Assembly: GCA_900769545.1 (NCBI GenBank)
Contig: CAAGGZ010000072.1
Span: 1 to 16,724, forward strand
Length of the DNA: 16,724 bases
Direction: 5' to 3'
Source of the DNA: Clostridia bacterium
GTDB lineage: Bacteria > Bacillota > Clostridia > Christensenellales > Borkfalkiaceae
In this document: one piece after another, positions 1-6,480 of the stretch
How positions within the stretch are numbered: the first letter of the stretch is position 1
Layout of the letters: each line of letters begins with the position of its first letter
Notes under the pieces: model-generated
What the model was told of the DNA's origin: nothing
Databases searched by the model: none
What the model saw: only the letters and a program-made list of their open reading frames with translations
Program-made: the position numbers and the translations under genes

Positions 1-941
1 ACCCCGAAGTGGAGTTTTTGATTAACTTAAACCCTTGTAGTAACACGGGGCTTCCTTGGGGAACGGAGCCGTTTACGTATGAAGAATATTTGGACGCTTG
101 GTTTACGCATACCGCTTCTATATTTAAGGATTCTTCTTGTAGAAATTGGTTGTCCTGCGACGATTATCCGCTTTATAGAGATACCTCGTCTAAGACGGAA
201 TATTTCTTAAAAGCGACTTGGCTTCAGAATTTGGAATACTTGTCTGCGGCAAAACGCGACAGTGATATGGAAATAACGTCTAACTTCTTTATTCAATCCA
301 TGCCTTTTGGCGTTGGCTCAAAGAGCAGAGACAGAGTACCTTCTTATGAGGATTTGAGTTTGCAAATGTATTCCTGTATGGCGTATGGCTACGATAGTAT
401 TTCGTTCTTCTGTTACGGTACGCCTCCTGGAACGGGTGAATTCACTCCTGAACAGAATGCTCTGATTGACAGGGAAGGAAATAAAACTCAAATTTGGCAC
501 GATACGCAGAAATTGCTTTCGGAAATTGCTAAATTCTCGAATACATATATGCAATTTAATGATAATTGGATTGGTACGTTGCCTATTTTAGGAAGCAACA
601 ATCTCGCAGAAGACGATATGTATTATAACAATAGTTTTGATAGTTTGTTACAGCCGCTTAGTGGCGCGAATCGCTTGAAGGGCGTAAAGAGTGTTACGGC
701 AACGGAAGATTCTATCGTAGGCTATATGCAAGACAGTGAAGGCAATCCCGGGTATATGGTAGTAAACTACAACGATACGACGTACAACAAGAAATCAGAC
801 GTAGTATTTACGTTTACGAACTATAACAAGGCATACGTATATATTGACGGCGTAAAACAAGACGTTACGTTGGAAAACAATCAGTTGACGTTGAATTTGG
901 ATGTTGGCGAAGGGGTATTTGTAATCCCTTACGTTGGCTGA
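1..941 (+). CDS. C-terminal part of a TIM-barrel glycoside-hydrolase-like protein (5' end outside window)
   Basis: The reading frame is open from the first full codon at position 3, so the gene starts upstream of the window; the GTG at 9 is just an internal valine codon. About 312 residues are visible. The first part reads like the second half of a TIM barrel: a WLSCDDYPLYRD segment, a long helix with WLQNLEYL, then AYGYDSISFFCYG, which looks like a late barrel strand, followed by a helix that ends in LLSEIAKF. The last 80 or so residues (GYMVVNYND, KAYVYIDGVKQ, LDVGEGVFVIPYVG) form a small beta-sandwich of the type that closes GH42-like and related enzymes. I cannot assign a family or catalytic residues because the N-terminal half is missing. 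An uncharacterised GH or a beta-galactosidase-like protein are both possible. Its position fits a first enzyme of the glycan locus. Confidence 0.6.
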   Translation, partial: PEVEFLINLNPCSNTGLPWGTEPFTYEEYLDAWFTHTASIFKDSSCRNWLSCDDYPLYRDTSSKTEYFLKATWLQNLEYLSAAKRDSDMEITSNFFIQSMPFGVGSKSRDRVPSYEDLSLQMYSCMAYGYDSISFFCYGTPPGTGEFTPEQNALIDREGNKTQIWHDTQKLLSEIAKFSNTYMQFNDNWIGTLPILGSNNLAEDDMYYNNSFDSLLQPLSGANRLKGVKSVTATEDSIVGYMQDSEGNPGYMVVNYNDTTYNKKSDVVFTFTNYNKAYVYIDGVKQDVTLENNQLTLNLDVGEGVFVIPYVG

Positions 942-1005
942 TAAAATGAAAGTTTAATAGTGGTGTAAATCACGAATTAAATAAAAATTATAGGAGATTA
1001 GGAAA

Positions 1006-3936
1006 ATGAGAAAAAACATTAAGAAAGTCTTAATTGCAGCATTTATAGTGCTGGCAATGAGCGGATTGGCAGCTTGTGGCTTTATCGGTGGCGATACGTC
1101 AAGTAGCTCGGACGCTCCCGTTTCGAACGAATCGGTTGAATCGGTTGAGTCTGTGGAATCGACTTGCGAACACGTGTACGCAGACGAGTATACCTGTCAT
1201 GACAGGGAATGTACGGAATGCGGCGAAACGTTGGAAGCAACGACGGAACACGTATTCGGCGATTGGGTAACAATTCGTTACGCAGATTGTGAAAACGAAG
1301 GTATGGAAAGAAAAACGTGTGATTGCGGCGAAATGGAAGAACAATCCGTTGCAGCTACGGGTCACAGCTATGCAGATGAAATCACTTGTCGCGACAGAAC
1401 TTGTACGGTAGAGGATTGCGGTCATATCGATCCTGCGTCTACGCCTCACGATTACGGTGAATGGAGCGTCGTTACGGAAGCGACCTGTTCGCAAAACGGT
1501 GAAGATAGCCGTATTTGCGCGGATTGCGAAGACGTAAATACCAAAGTGACGACCAAAGACCATGAATTTGATGAAAATGGCGTTTGTCCTATGTGCGAAA
1601 ATAGCGTGAAAGATTTGTTTATCACAATTCTTGACGGCGAAAACAACACGGGAGCTGAAACAGTTACGGTAGATACCGTTTTCGGTGCGTATGAAATTAC
1701 GACGACGGGTGAAAACGACAATGACGCGTATGCAATCATTCCCGGTACGGTGCTTACGGCGTTAAAGAATCTTGGTCACACGACGCTTACCTTTACGGTT
1801 ATCAATCCTGCGCCTGGTCTGTGCGATATGACCGATAAGTGCAAGTCTTTCTTCTTATCGGCAGATAACACTTCTAATCTTTGGGTAGCAGATACCGCTA
1901 TCGCATACTGGGCATGGAAGGATTTCTGGGATGCTGGTAAGAGAGTAACCTTCACGGTGGATTTGGAAGAATATGCAGGACGTAATTTGTATATTTATAC
2001 GCAACAGTGCGCTACATATCCCACGGTTATTCAGATTGCTGAATTTATGGATTATAGCAATCCTGCTACGTATGTATATGCAAACGGCAACTGTACGGTA
2101 GAATACATCGAAGAAAAGGGTTGGCAGCTGGTAGCGATTGACGCAGCAAGCACGGGTGGAAAATATGCTTACATTTCCGCAAGCGTTGCGCAGTATTATA
2201 AGGCGCAAGGCAAAAACTTGTTAAAGATTTCCTTCGTAAACTCGTTTGGGTTGGAAGGCTCCGGTAACGTAGGCAATCCTGTAAATACGCAGATGGCAGT
2301 GCTTCCTGAAAAAGTAGCAGGCGGCAACGACTGGTATTTTGCTAACGGTTATATTAGCCAAGTAGGTACGTTTGACGAAGCAACCAATTCCTATTATATT
2401 CTTGTAAATCTTAACGACGAAAGTTATGATTTCACAAAAGATATTGAATTGTACTTCAAGTATTGCGACGTAGCAGAAAATATAGTTGCAACCAACTATA
2501 TTTCCAGCATTGAATTTATCGAACATAACGAATGCACTTACGAGTGGGTATTGACGGAAGAAACCGATTGCGAAAAGGTTGGTTATGAAACGGGTACGTG
2601 TACCGTATGTAAAGCAACTACGACGCGCAACTTGGAAGAAGAATTGGCTGACCACGACTATGAATGGGAAGTAACCACTCCTGCAAACTGTACGGAACAG
2701 GGTATTGAAACGGGTACTTGTTCGGTATGTGGCGACACGCAAACTCGTGAAACGACTGGTGAATTGCTTGGCCATTATTATGAATGGACAGTGACCACCC
2801 CCGGCACTTGTATCCAAAAAGCGGTGGAAACGGGTGATTGCACGGGTTGTGACGACGTACAGACTCGCGAAGGCGAATTTGGCGATCATAGCGTAGAAAC
2901 TTGGGAAGAAGGTTCGCAGGCGACTTGTCTTGTAAAAGCAACGGAAGTAGGTGTTTGCGTATACTGTAGCGAATCGCAAACCAGAGAAGTTGGCGAATTG
3001 GCGGCTTGTACGTATTCCGGTTTAAATTGTACTGTATGCGGTACGAGTATCGTAAAAGATTTGTTTGTTCCCGAAGAAGAAACTGATAGCGTAAACGCTT
3101 ATCCTGCAAAGGGTATGTGGACGTTCCATTCTACGGATAGCAACAATTATACCATTATGAAAGGTAACGTATTAAAGACGTTGCTTGATAACGGTTATAC
3201 CAAGTTGACGTTGACGGTTACAAATCCCGCTCCTGGTGGCGCAGACGCGGCGGAAAAATGTAAATCTTGTTATATCGCAGCGGATTCCCATAGTAATCTT
3301 TGGTCTGCGGAAACGGCAATTGCATTCTATGGTTGGCAACCATTCTGGGACGGCGGTAAAAAGTTTACGGCGGAAATCGATCTTACTACGTACGCTGGCC
3401 GCGACATCTATATCTATTCCGACCATTGCGACGTTTACGCAACGGAAATCGTTGTTGCCGAACTTATCGATTACGAACATCCCGAAGCAAGACTTGTTAG
3501 CTTGACGTCTGACAACGGCGCGGCTGAATATATCGAAGGCAAAGGCTGGCACGCATATTCCATCAATGGTACGACTGATTACTATGTATCCATTCCCGGT
3601 AATGTTGTAATGCACTATATCAACAACGGTTATAATTCTTTGAAACTTACTGCTGTAAATAATTTGGGTATCGGTATTACGACGGCTGGTAACCCTGTAA
3701 ACGTACAAACGGTAATTTTGCTTAAGAATTCGGCTGGTAGCAACGACTGGAATTATTGTAACGGTTTCATTAGCGCAAAATGGACGTCTGAAAATGGCGC
3801 ATATACGCATACTATCGACCTTACGAATACTGCTTATGACTTCTCGAGAGGGGTTACGCTTTATTTCAAGATTACAGACGTAGGCAGTAGCGTGGTTGGT
3901 CATGCATACCTTACGGGTATTGATTTCTTGAAATAA
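1006..3936 (+). CDS. Large surface lipoprotein with four repeated beta-rich domains and two Cys/His-module arrays
   Basis: This is a 976-residue predicted lipoprotein. The N-terminus has MRKNIKK, a hydrophobic core and the lipobox LAAC with Cys24 as the lipidation site, followed by a Ser/Glu/Val linker with a repeated SVE motif. The order after that is: Cys-rich array 1 (about 54-200), unit A (201-509), Cys-rich array 2 (510-682) and unit B (683-976). A and B are clear duplicates (shared VKDLF, NPAPG, KCKS, SNLW, YAGR, EYIE-KGW, GNPVN, NDW-Y-NG). Each unit itself splits into two related halves of about 140 residues with the pattern GNV, then DNGY, then LTLTV, then F, then a charged LYF or IYIY strand. 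The start is supported by AGGAG at 992-996. No enzymatic motif is visible; a glycan-binding or adhesion role on the cell surface is inferred from the beta-rich repeats and the neighbouring carbohydrate enzymes. I recognise no named family. Confidence 0.85.
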   Translation: MRKNIKKVLIAAFIVLAMSGLAACGFIGGDTSSSSDAPVSNESVESVESVESTCEHVYADEYTCHDRECTECGETLEATTEHVFGDWVTIRYADCENEGMERKTCDCGEMEEQSVAATGHSYADEITCRDRTCTVEDCGHIDPASTPHDYGEWSVVTEATCSQNGEDSRICADCEDVNTKVTTKDHEFDENGVCPMCENSVKDLFITILDGENNTGAETVTVDTVFGAYEITTTGENDNDAYAIIPGTVLTALKNLGHTTLTFTVINPAPGLCDMTDKCKSFFLSADNTSNLWVADTAIAYWAWKDFWDAGKRVTFTVDLEEYAGRNLYIYTQQCATYPTVIQIAEFMDYSNPATYVYANGNCTVEYIEEKGWQLVAIDAASTGGKYAYISASVAQYYKAQGKNLLKISFVNSFGLEGSGNVGNPVNTQMAVLPEKVAGGNDWYFANGYISQVGTFDEATNSYYILVNLNDESYDFTKDIELYFKYCDVAENIVATNYISSIEFIEHNECTYEWVLTEETDCEKVGYETGTCTVCKATTTRNLEEELADHDYEWEVTTPANCTEQGIETGTCSVCGDTQTRETTGELLGHYYEWTVTTPGTCIQKAVETGDCTGCDDVQTREGEFGDHSVETWEEGSQATCLVKATEVGVCVYCSESQTREVGELAACTYSGLNCTVCGTSIVKDLFVPEEETDSVNAYPAKGMWTFHSTDSNNYTIMKGNVLKTLLDNGYTKLTLTVTNPAPGGADAAEKCKSCYIAADSHSNLWSAETAIAFYGWQPFWDGGKKFTAEIDLTTYAGRDIYIYSDHCDVYATEIVVAELIDYEHPEARLVSLTSDNGAAEYIEGKGWHAYSINGTTDYYVSIPGNVVMHYINNGYNSLKLTAVNNLGIGITTAGNPVNVQTVILLKNSAGSNDWNYCNGFISAKWTSENGAYTHTIDLTNTAYDFSRGVTLYFKITDVGSSVVGHAYLTGIDFLK
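1165..1605 (+). repeat. Cys/His-module array 1 within the lipoprotein
   Basis: Residues about 54-200 of the lipoprotein carry four degenerate modules of 28-41 residues and a short final stub. The general pattern is H-x-Y/F, a Trp in some copies, then T/D-C, then a CxxC or CxC pair, ending at the next His. Examples are CTECG, CDCG, CADC and CPMC. Pairs of closely spaced cysteines with a His per module suggest either metal binding or disulphides. The export signal makes a structural role outside the cell likely. Similar CxxC-rich repeats occur in Clostridia surface proteins, but I cannot name a family. Confidence 0.7.
1606..2532 (+). repeat. Duplicated unit A of the lipoprotein
   Basis: Residues 201-509 form unit A, matched by unit B at 3052-3933. 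Shared landmarks in the same order are VKDLF, a GTV/GNV-L segment, LTFTV or LTLTV, NPAPG, KCKS, SNLW, AW/GW-FWD, YAGR, the pair IY and Y, EYIE-KGW, GNPVN-Q, NDW-Y-NG, and a final LYFK. Within the unit the first half (about 201-350) and second half (about 350-509) look related to each other, so the protein probably holds four copies of one fold. The match is at protein level and is too diverged to be a recent DNA duplication. Confidence 0.75.
2533..3051 (+). repeat. Cys/His-module array 2, about 40-residue period
   Basis: Residues 510-682 carry four modules and a stub. The consensus is roughly YEW-x-V-TTP, then T-C, then E-x-G-x-E-TG-x-C-x-x-C-x-x-x-x-TR, then a spacer ending in H. The GAAACGGGT core recurs at 2587, 2707 and 2827, exactly 120 bases apart, and a related core follows at 2944. 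The regular period and higher similarity compared with array 1 suggest more recent amplification. Each module has three Cys and usually one His. Confidence 0.8.
3052..3933 (+). repeat. Duplicated unit B of the lipoprotein
   Basis: Residues 683-976 repeat unit A (1606-2532) and finish the protein. The unit begins with the same VKDLF and keeps NPAPG, KCKS, SNLW, YAGR, EYIEGKGW, GNPVN and NDW in order. Its two halves share GNV-L--L-DNGY-LTLTV and GNVVMHYINNGYNSLKLTAV, which is the clearest evidence that each unit is itself a tandem pair. Confidence 0.75.
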
Positions 3937-3979
3937 GAAATAAAAAATAGAAACCATTAAAATAGCGAAGTGACGGGAA

Positions 3980-4011
3980 GCCCACTCCTATGCGAATGCG
4001 TGGGAGTGGGC
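3980..4011 (+). promoter_or_regulatory. Strong stem-loop in the gap before the membrane-tailed surface protein gene
   Basis: Bases 3980-3993 pair with 3998-4011 over 14 positions, including two G-T pairs, around a four-base loop (GAAT). It lies 43 bases after the lipoprotein stop codon and 44 bases before the next start. The outer nine pairs are GC-rich. No run of T follows directly (the next bases are ATTCTGCCTTAAAAG), so it is not a typical intrinsic terminator. A partial terminator or an RNA-processing or stabilising element that sets different levels of the flanking genes is possible. The fold is seen; the role is inferred. Confidence 0.6.
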
Positions 4012-4040
4012 ATTCTGCCTTAAAAGTTAAAAATTTTCCG

Positions 4041-4048
4041 AAAGGAGA
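4041..4048 (+). promoter_or_regulatory. Ribosome binding site that sets the start at 4056
   Basis: AAAGGAGA lies 7 bases before the ATG at 4056. The in-frame ATG at 3990 falls inside the stem-loop and would put 22 charged residues before the signal peptide, so 4056 is the supported start. Confidence 0.8.
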
Positions 4049-4055
4049 GAAAAAG

Positions 4056-5141
4056 ATGAAGAGAATTTTAATTGGGCTTGCGGCATTTGCTTTGGTTGCC
4101 GCAACCGCTACGGGGTTGACTCCCGTAAAAACGAGCGCGGCAACAACGATTGCTGATAATTATGGCGCGTACGTGGTAGCTTCAAGCGATTCCGCTGAGA
4201 GTGACGGCTGGACTACCTATTACACAAAAATTGGCGACGGTAACGGTATAATGACCTTTGATTTGCTGTCTGCGAATACATTTGGATATTTCGGGTTGAT
4301 TTGCGGCGACTCGTCTTCCGTCAACGATATGGATTCGTTAAAAGATTACGTATTGTTTGGCGAAGACGTAAAAACTACTTTAAATGTGAATACACTTGAC
4401 TTTGCTTTTGAAGCAGGTTATACTTATAGAGCAACCTTTAATGCAAGCCAAAAAATGCTTTCGTTAGAGGAAAAAGCTATCGGGGCGGCGGATGAAGAAT
4501 ACGTTTCTGTTTTTGAAACGCAAACGACGTTTTCTTCTTCTAACGTAATCGGTATGGCGGCGTTATCCGACGGTTACGATTCCGCAACGGTCATTATTGA
4601 CAACTTGAAAATTAGCGATTTGAAGGGAAAAAGCTATTACGTAAATAATACGTTTGACAACGGATCGGTAAAAGACGGTTCGATGAAAGTGGGCTGTTAT
4701 GATACTGCAACGGATGCGACAGGCTCGGCAGGCGGCGTTTACTTGCATAAGGACGCGCTTTGCACTGTGCGTTTTGTAGACGAAAGCGGCGAATTGCTTG
4801 CTACGCAGAAGGTATGTTGGTACGGTAGCGCTACCGCTCCTACAGCGCCCAAAAAAGCAGGTTATGATTTCGTGGGTTGGAGTGAAAATTTACATAATGT
4901 GCGTAAAGATATGTTGGTATATCCGCTTTACGAAGAAAGTAAACCCGTAGATTCTTCGTTGGATACTTCTTCTGATGTGGCAGACAGTGTAGATGCTTCT
5001 TCTGACGTGGCGGATAGCGTAGATACTTCATCAAGCGCGGGCTTGCTTGACTGTTTGTCTACTATTGGCGGAATGAGCGTATTTGCAATTTTGACGTTGG
5101 CAGGCGTAGCATTGACTTTGAAAAAGAGGGAGGATAAGTAA
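4056..5141 (+). CDS. Exported surface protein: ConA-like sandwich, Flg_new-type repeat, Ser/Asp linker and C-terminal membrane tail
   Basis: The protein has 361 residues. A signal peptide (MKRILIGLAAFALVAATATG) is followed by a beta-rich region of about 200 residues. Its segment TVIIDNLKISD, after a glycine-containing strand, resembles ConA-like/LamG lectin sandwiches. Residues about 236-293 (CTVRF, then APKKAGYDFVGWS, then YPLYE) match the Listeria-Bacteroides repeat (Flg_new, InlB B-repeat type). Residues 300-326 are a Ser/Asp-rich linker of two and a half 10-residue repeats (DTSSDVADSV). The C-terminus has a Cys-containing CLSTIGG motif, a hydrophobic helix (about 340-355) and KKREDK. This looks like a membrane-retention or sorting tail, but no LPXTG motif is present. 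The stop codon directly abuts the next ATG, so the two are probably translationally coupled. A glycan-binding or display role is inferred. Confidence 0.8.
   Translation: MKRILIGLAAFALVAATATGLTPVKTSAATTIADNYGAYVVASSDSAESDGWTTYYTKIGDGNGIMTFDLLSANTFGYFGLICGDSSSVNDMDSLKDYVLFGEDVKTTLNVNTLDFAFEAGYTYRATFNASQKMLSLEEKAIGAADEEYVSVFETQTTFSSSNVIGMAALSDGYDSATVIIDNLKISDLKGKSYYVNNTFDNGSVKDGSMKVGCYDTATDATGSAGGVYLHKDALCTVRFVDESGELLATQKVCWYGSATAPTAPKKAGYDFVGWSENLHNVRKDMLVYPLYEESKPVDSSLDTSSDVADSVDASSDVADSVDTSSSAGLLDCLSTIGGMSVFAILTLAGVALTLKKREDK
4962..5033 (+). repeat. 30-base tandem repeat coding for a Ser/Asp linker
   Basis: Two 30-base copies (4962-4991 and 4992-5021) plus a 12-base partial copy encode DTSSDVADSV and DASSDVADSV then DTSS. 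The copies differ mainly at third codon positions, which suggests selection to keep the linker sequence. It lies between the Flg_new-type repeat and the membrane tail. Confidence 0.8.
5126..5133 (+). promoter_or_regulatory. Ribosome binding site inside the preceding gene
   Basis: GAGGGAGG sits within the last codons of the 4056-5141 gene, 8 bases before the ATG at 5142. The stop TAA (5139-5141) directly precedes that ATG, which favours translational coupling. Confidence 0.7.
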
Positions 5142-6479
5142 ATGAAAGTGATGAAAAGATTGATTTCGTTTATGCTTTTCTTTATTTGTTGTACGCTTTG
5201 CGTGATAGGGAATACGAGTATGAATGTTTTTGCAGAAACTTCCATGGGGGAGGAAAACTACAGCGCATACGGTGCGACGATAGAAGCGGACGGCAGCTTT
5301 GTTTATGAAGAAAGCGATGGGTGTTCTATGAAAGTCCAAATAACGTCAACCAAAGCAGGCGTTTATTATTATTCTGATGATTTGCAAGCATATAATATTG
5401 GCGACGACGTTGTGGTAGATTTGCGTTTGTATATGGAAGGTACTGGCTATAACGGTACGTTTAAGCTGTATAAGGCTGGCGGCGCGCTCATTGATTACGG
5501 GTTCCCCGGCGGTGTTTGGAGCAGAGTAAGATTTGAAACGAAAGTTTTTGAACACGACGGCGTTAAATCGGTTTTGATTTCTATGGAAAACGGTAAAGAT
5601 TTGACGGTTTGGCTTTCTAATCCAACTATCGAGGTAGCGGAAGAAGACGCGCCTTTGTTTGGCGGCGTGAAATTGTATCAAATTGAACCGAAGAGCAACT
5701 TGATGCAGAGCTATATCATCGAAACCAAAGAAGGTGAAATTATCGTGATGGACGGCGGTGACCTTGCCGATGCGGATAACTTGTTGAAAGTTATTCGTTC
5801 GTTTACTAACGAAGTCGATCATTGGTTCGTTTCTCATTATCATTGCGACCACGTGCGCGCTTTGGTAACGATTTTGGAGTATCACAATATCAAAATCAAG
5901 AATTTGTATTTTGACTTCCCGACTAGTGCAGAAGTAAAGGAAAAGTCTGGTGACGGCGACGGTTATCTTTGCGATCAACTGACTGACTTGCTTGCGGAAT
6001 ATCCCGAAAAAGTGGAAAACGTTATTACGGCAAAACGCGGGCTTACCGTACAAGTAGGCGAAGACGTTACCGTAAAGGCGTTAAACGACGCTTACAAGGA
6101 AAAAAATAATAATTACGGTAATAATACGACGGTTGTGTATAAAGTGGAAACTCCGGGTGAAGATATTTTGTTCCTTGGCGACCTTGGCGATAGAGGGGAC
6201 GCATATTTGGCGGACGAATGGTTTGTATCCGAAGCGGAAAACTGCACGGTTATTCAACTTGCTCACCACGGTCAAAACGGTACGACGGACAAATTCTACG
6301 AAATGATTAAAGAAAAGAAAGTAGTTCTGTACGCCGCAAAACAATGGATATACGACAATGACAACGGCAGCGGTTTTAACACCGCAACTCTCACCACGTT
6401 ACATATGAGAGATTTGGTTCGCGAATGGGGCGTTTTGAGAATTTACACACAGGCATCAGGGAGATTGTTGTTAGAATAA
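5142..6479 (+). CDS. Exported metallo-beta-lactamase-fold hydrolase (ComEC-like MBL domain) with N-terminal beta domain
   Basis: The 445-residue protein begins with a signal peptide (MKVMKRLISF, then a hydrophobic run, ending near VFAET). Residues about 40-170 form a beta-rich domain that could bind carbohydrate. The MBL domain follows from about 178. Visible metal-ligand motifs are HYHCDH (His232, His234, Asp236, His237), FLGDLGD with the probable bridging Asp347, and AHHG (His375/His376). The LGDLGDRGD and LAHHG signatures resemble the MBL domain of ComEC and related secreted hydrolases rather than antibiotic beta-lactamases. Family knowledge gives a metal-dependent hydrolase of a phosphodiester, ester or lactone; the substrate cannot be read from sequence. 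Export plus location in a glycan locus suggests an ester or phosphodiester on the target polymer, which is inference. The N-terminus was chosen because it directly follows the previous stop and has a signal peptide. Confidence 0.85.
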   Translation: MKVMKRLISFMLFFICCTLCVIGNTSMNVFAETSMGEENYSAYGATIEADGSFVYEESDGCSMKVQITSTKAGVYYYSDDLQAYNIGDDVVVDLRLYMEGTGYNGTFKLYKAGGALIDYGFPGGVWSRVRFETKVFEHDGVKSVLISMENGKDLTVWLSNPTIEVAEEDAPLFGGVKLYQIEPKSNLMQSYIIETKEGEIIVMDGGDLADADNLLKVIRSFTNEVDHWFVSHYHCDHVRALVTILEYHNIKIKNLYFDFPTSAEVKEKSGDGDGYLCDQLTDLLAEYPEKVENVITAKRGLTVQVGEDVTVKALNDAYKEKNNNYGNNTTVVYKVETPGEDILFLGDLGDRGDAYLADEWFVSEAENCTVIQLAHHGQNGTTDKFYEMIKEKKVVLYAAKQWIYDNDNGSGFNTATLTTLHMRDLVREWGVLRIYTQASGRLLLE

Positions 6480-6480
6480 T

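Noticed and set aside
2221..2979. 252-codon open frame on the - strand
   Set aside because: It lies fully antisense to the lipoprotein gene and has low-complexity, Phe/Arg-rich translation with no recognisable motif; the + strand protein shows clear repeats.
2533..3051. CRISPR-like periodic repeats
   Set aside because: The 120-base period is in frame, encodes similar protein modules, and has no short identical repeats with unrelated spacers.
3990..4055. Upstream ATG giving a longer surface protein
   Set aside because: The added residues come from the stem-loop region and would block the signal peptide; the ribosome binding site fits the ATG at 4056.
5346..6053. 235-codon open frame on the - strand
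   Set aside because: Antisense to the MBL gene, whose metal-site motifs are intact; the - strand translation has no domain features.
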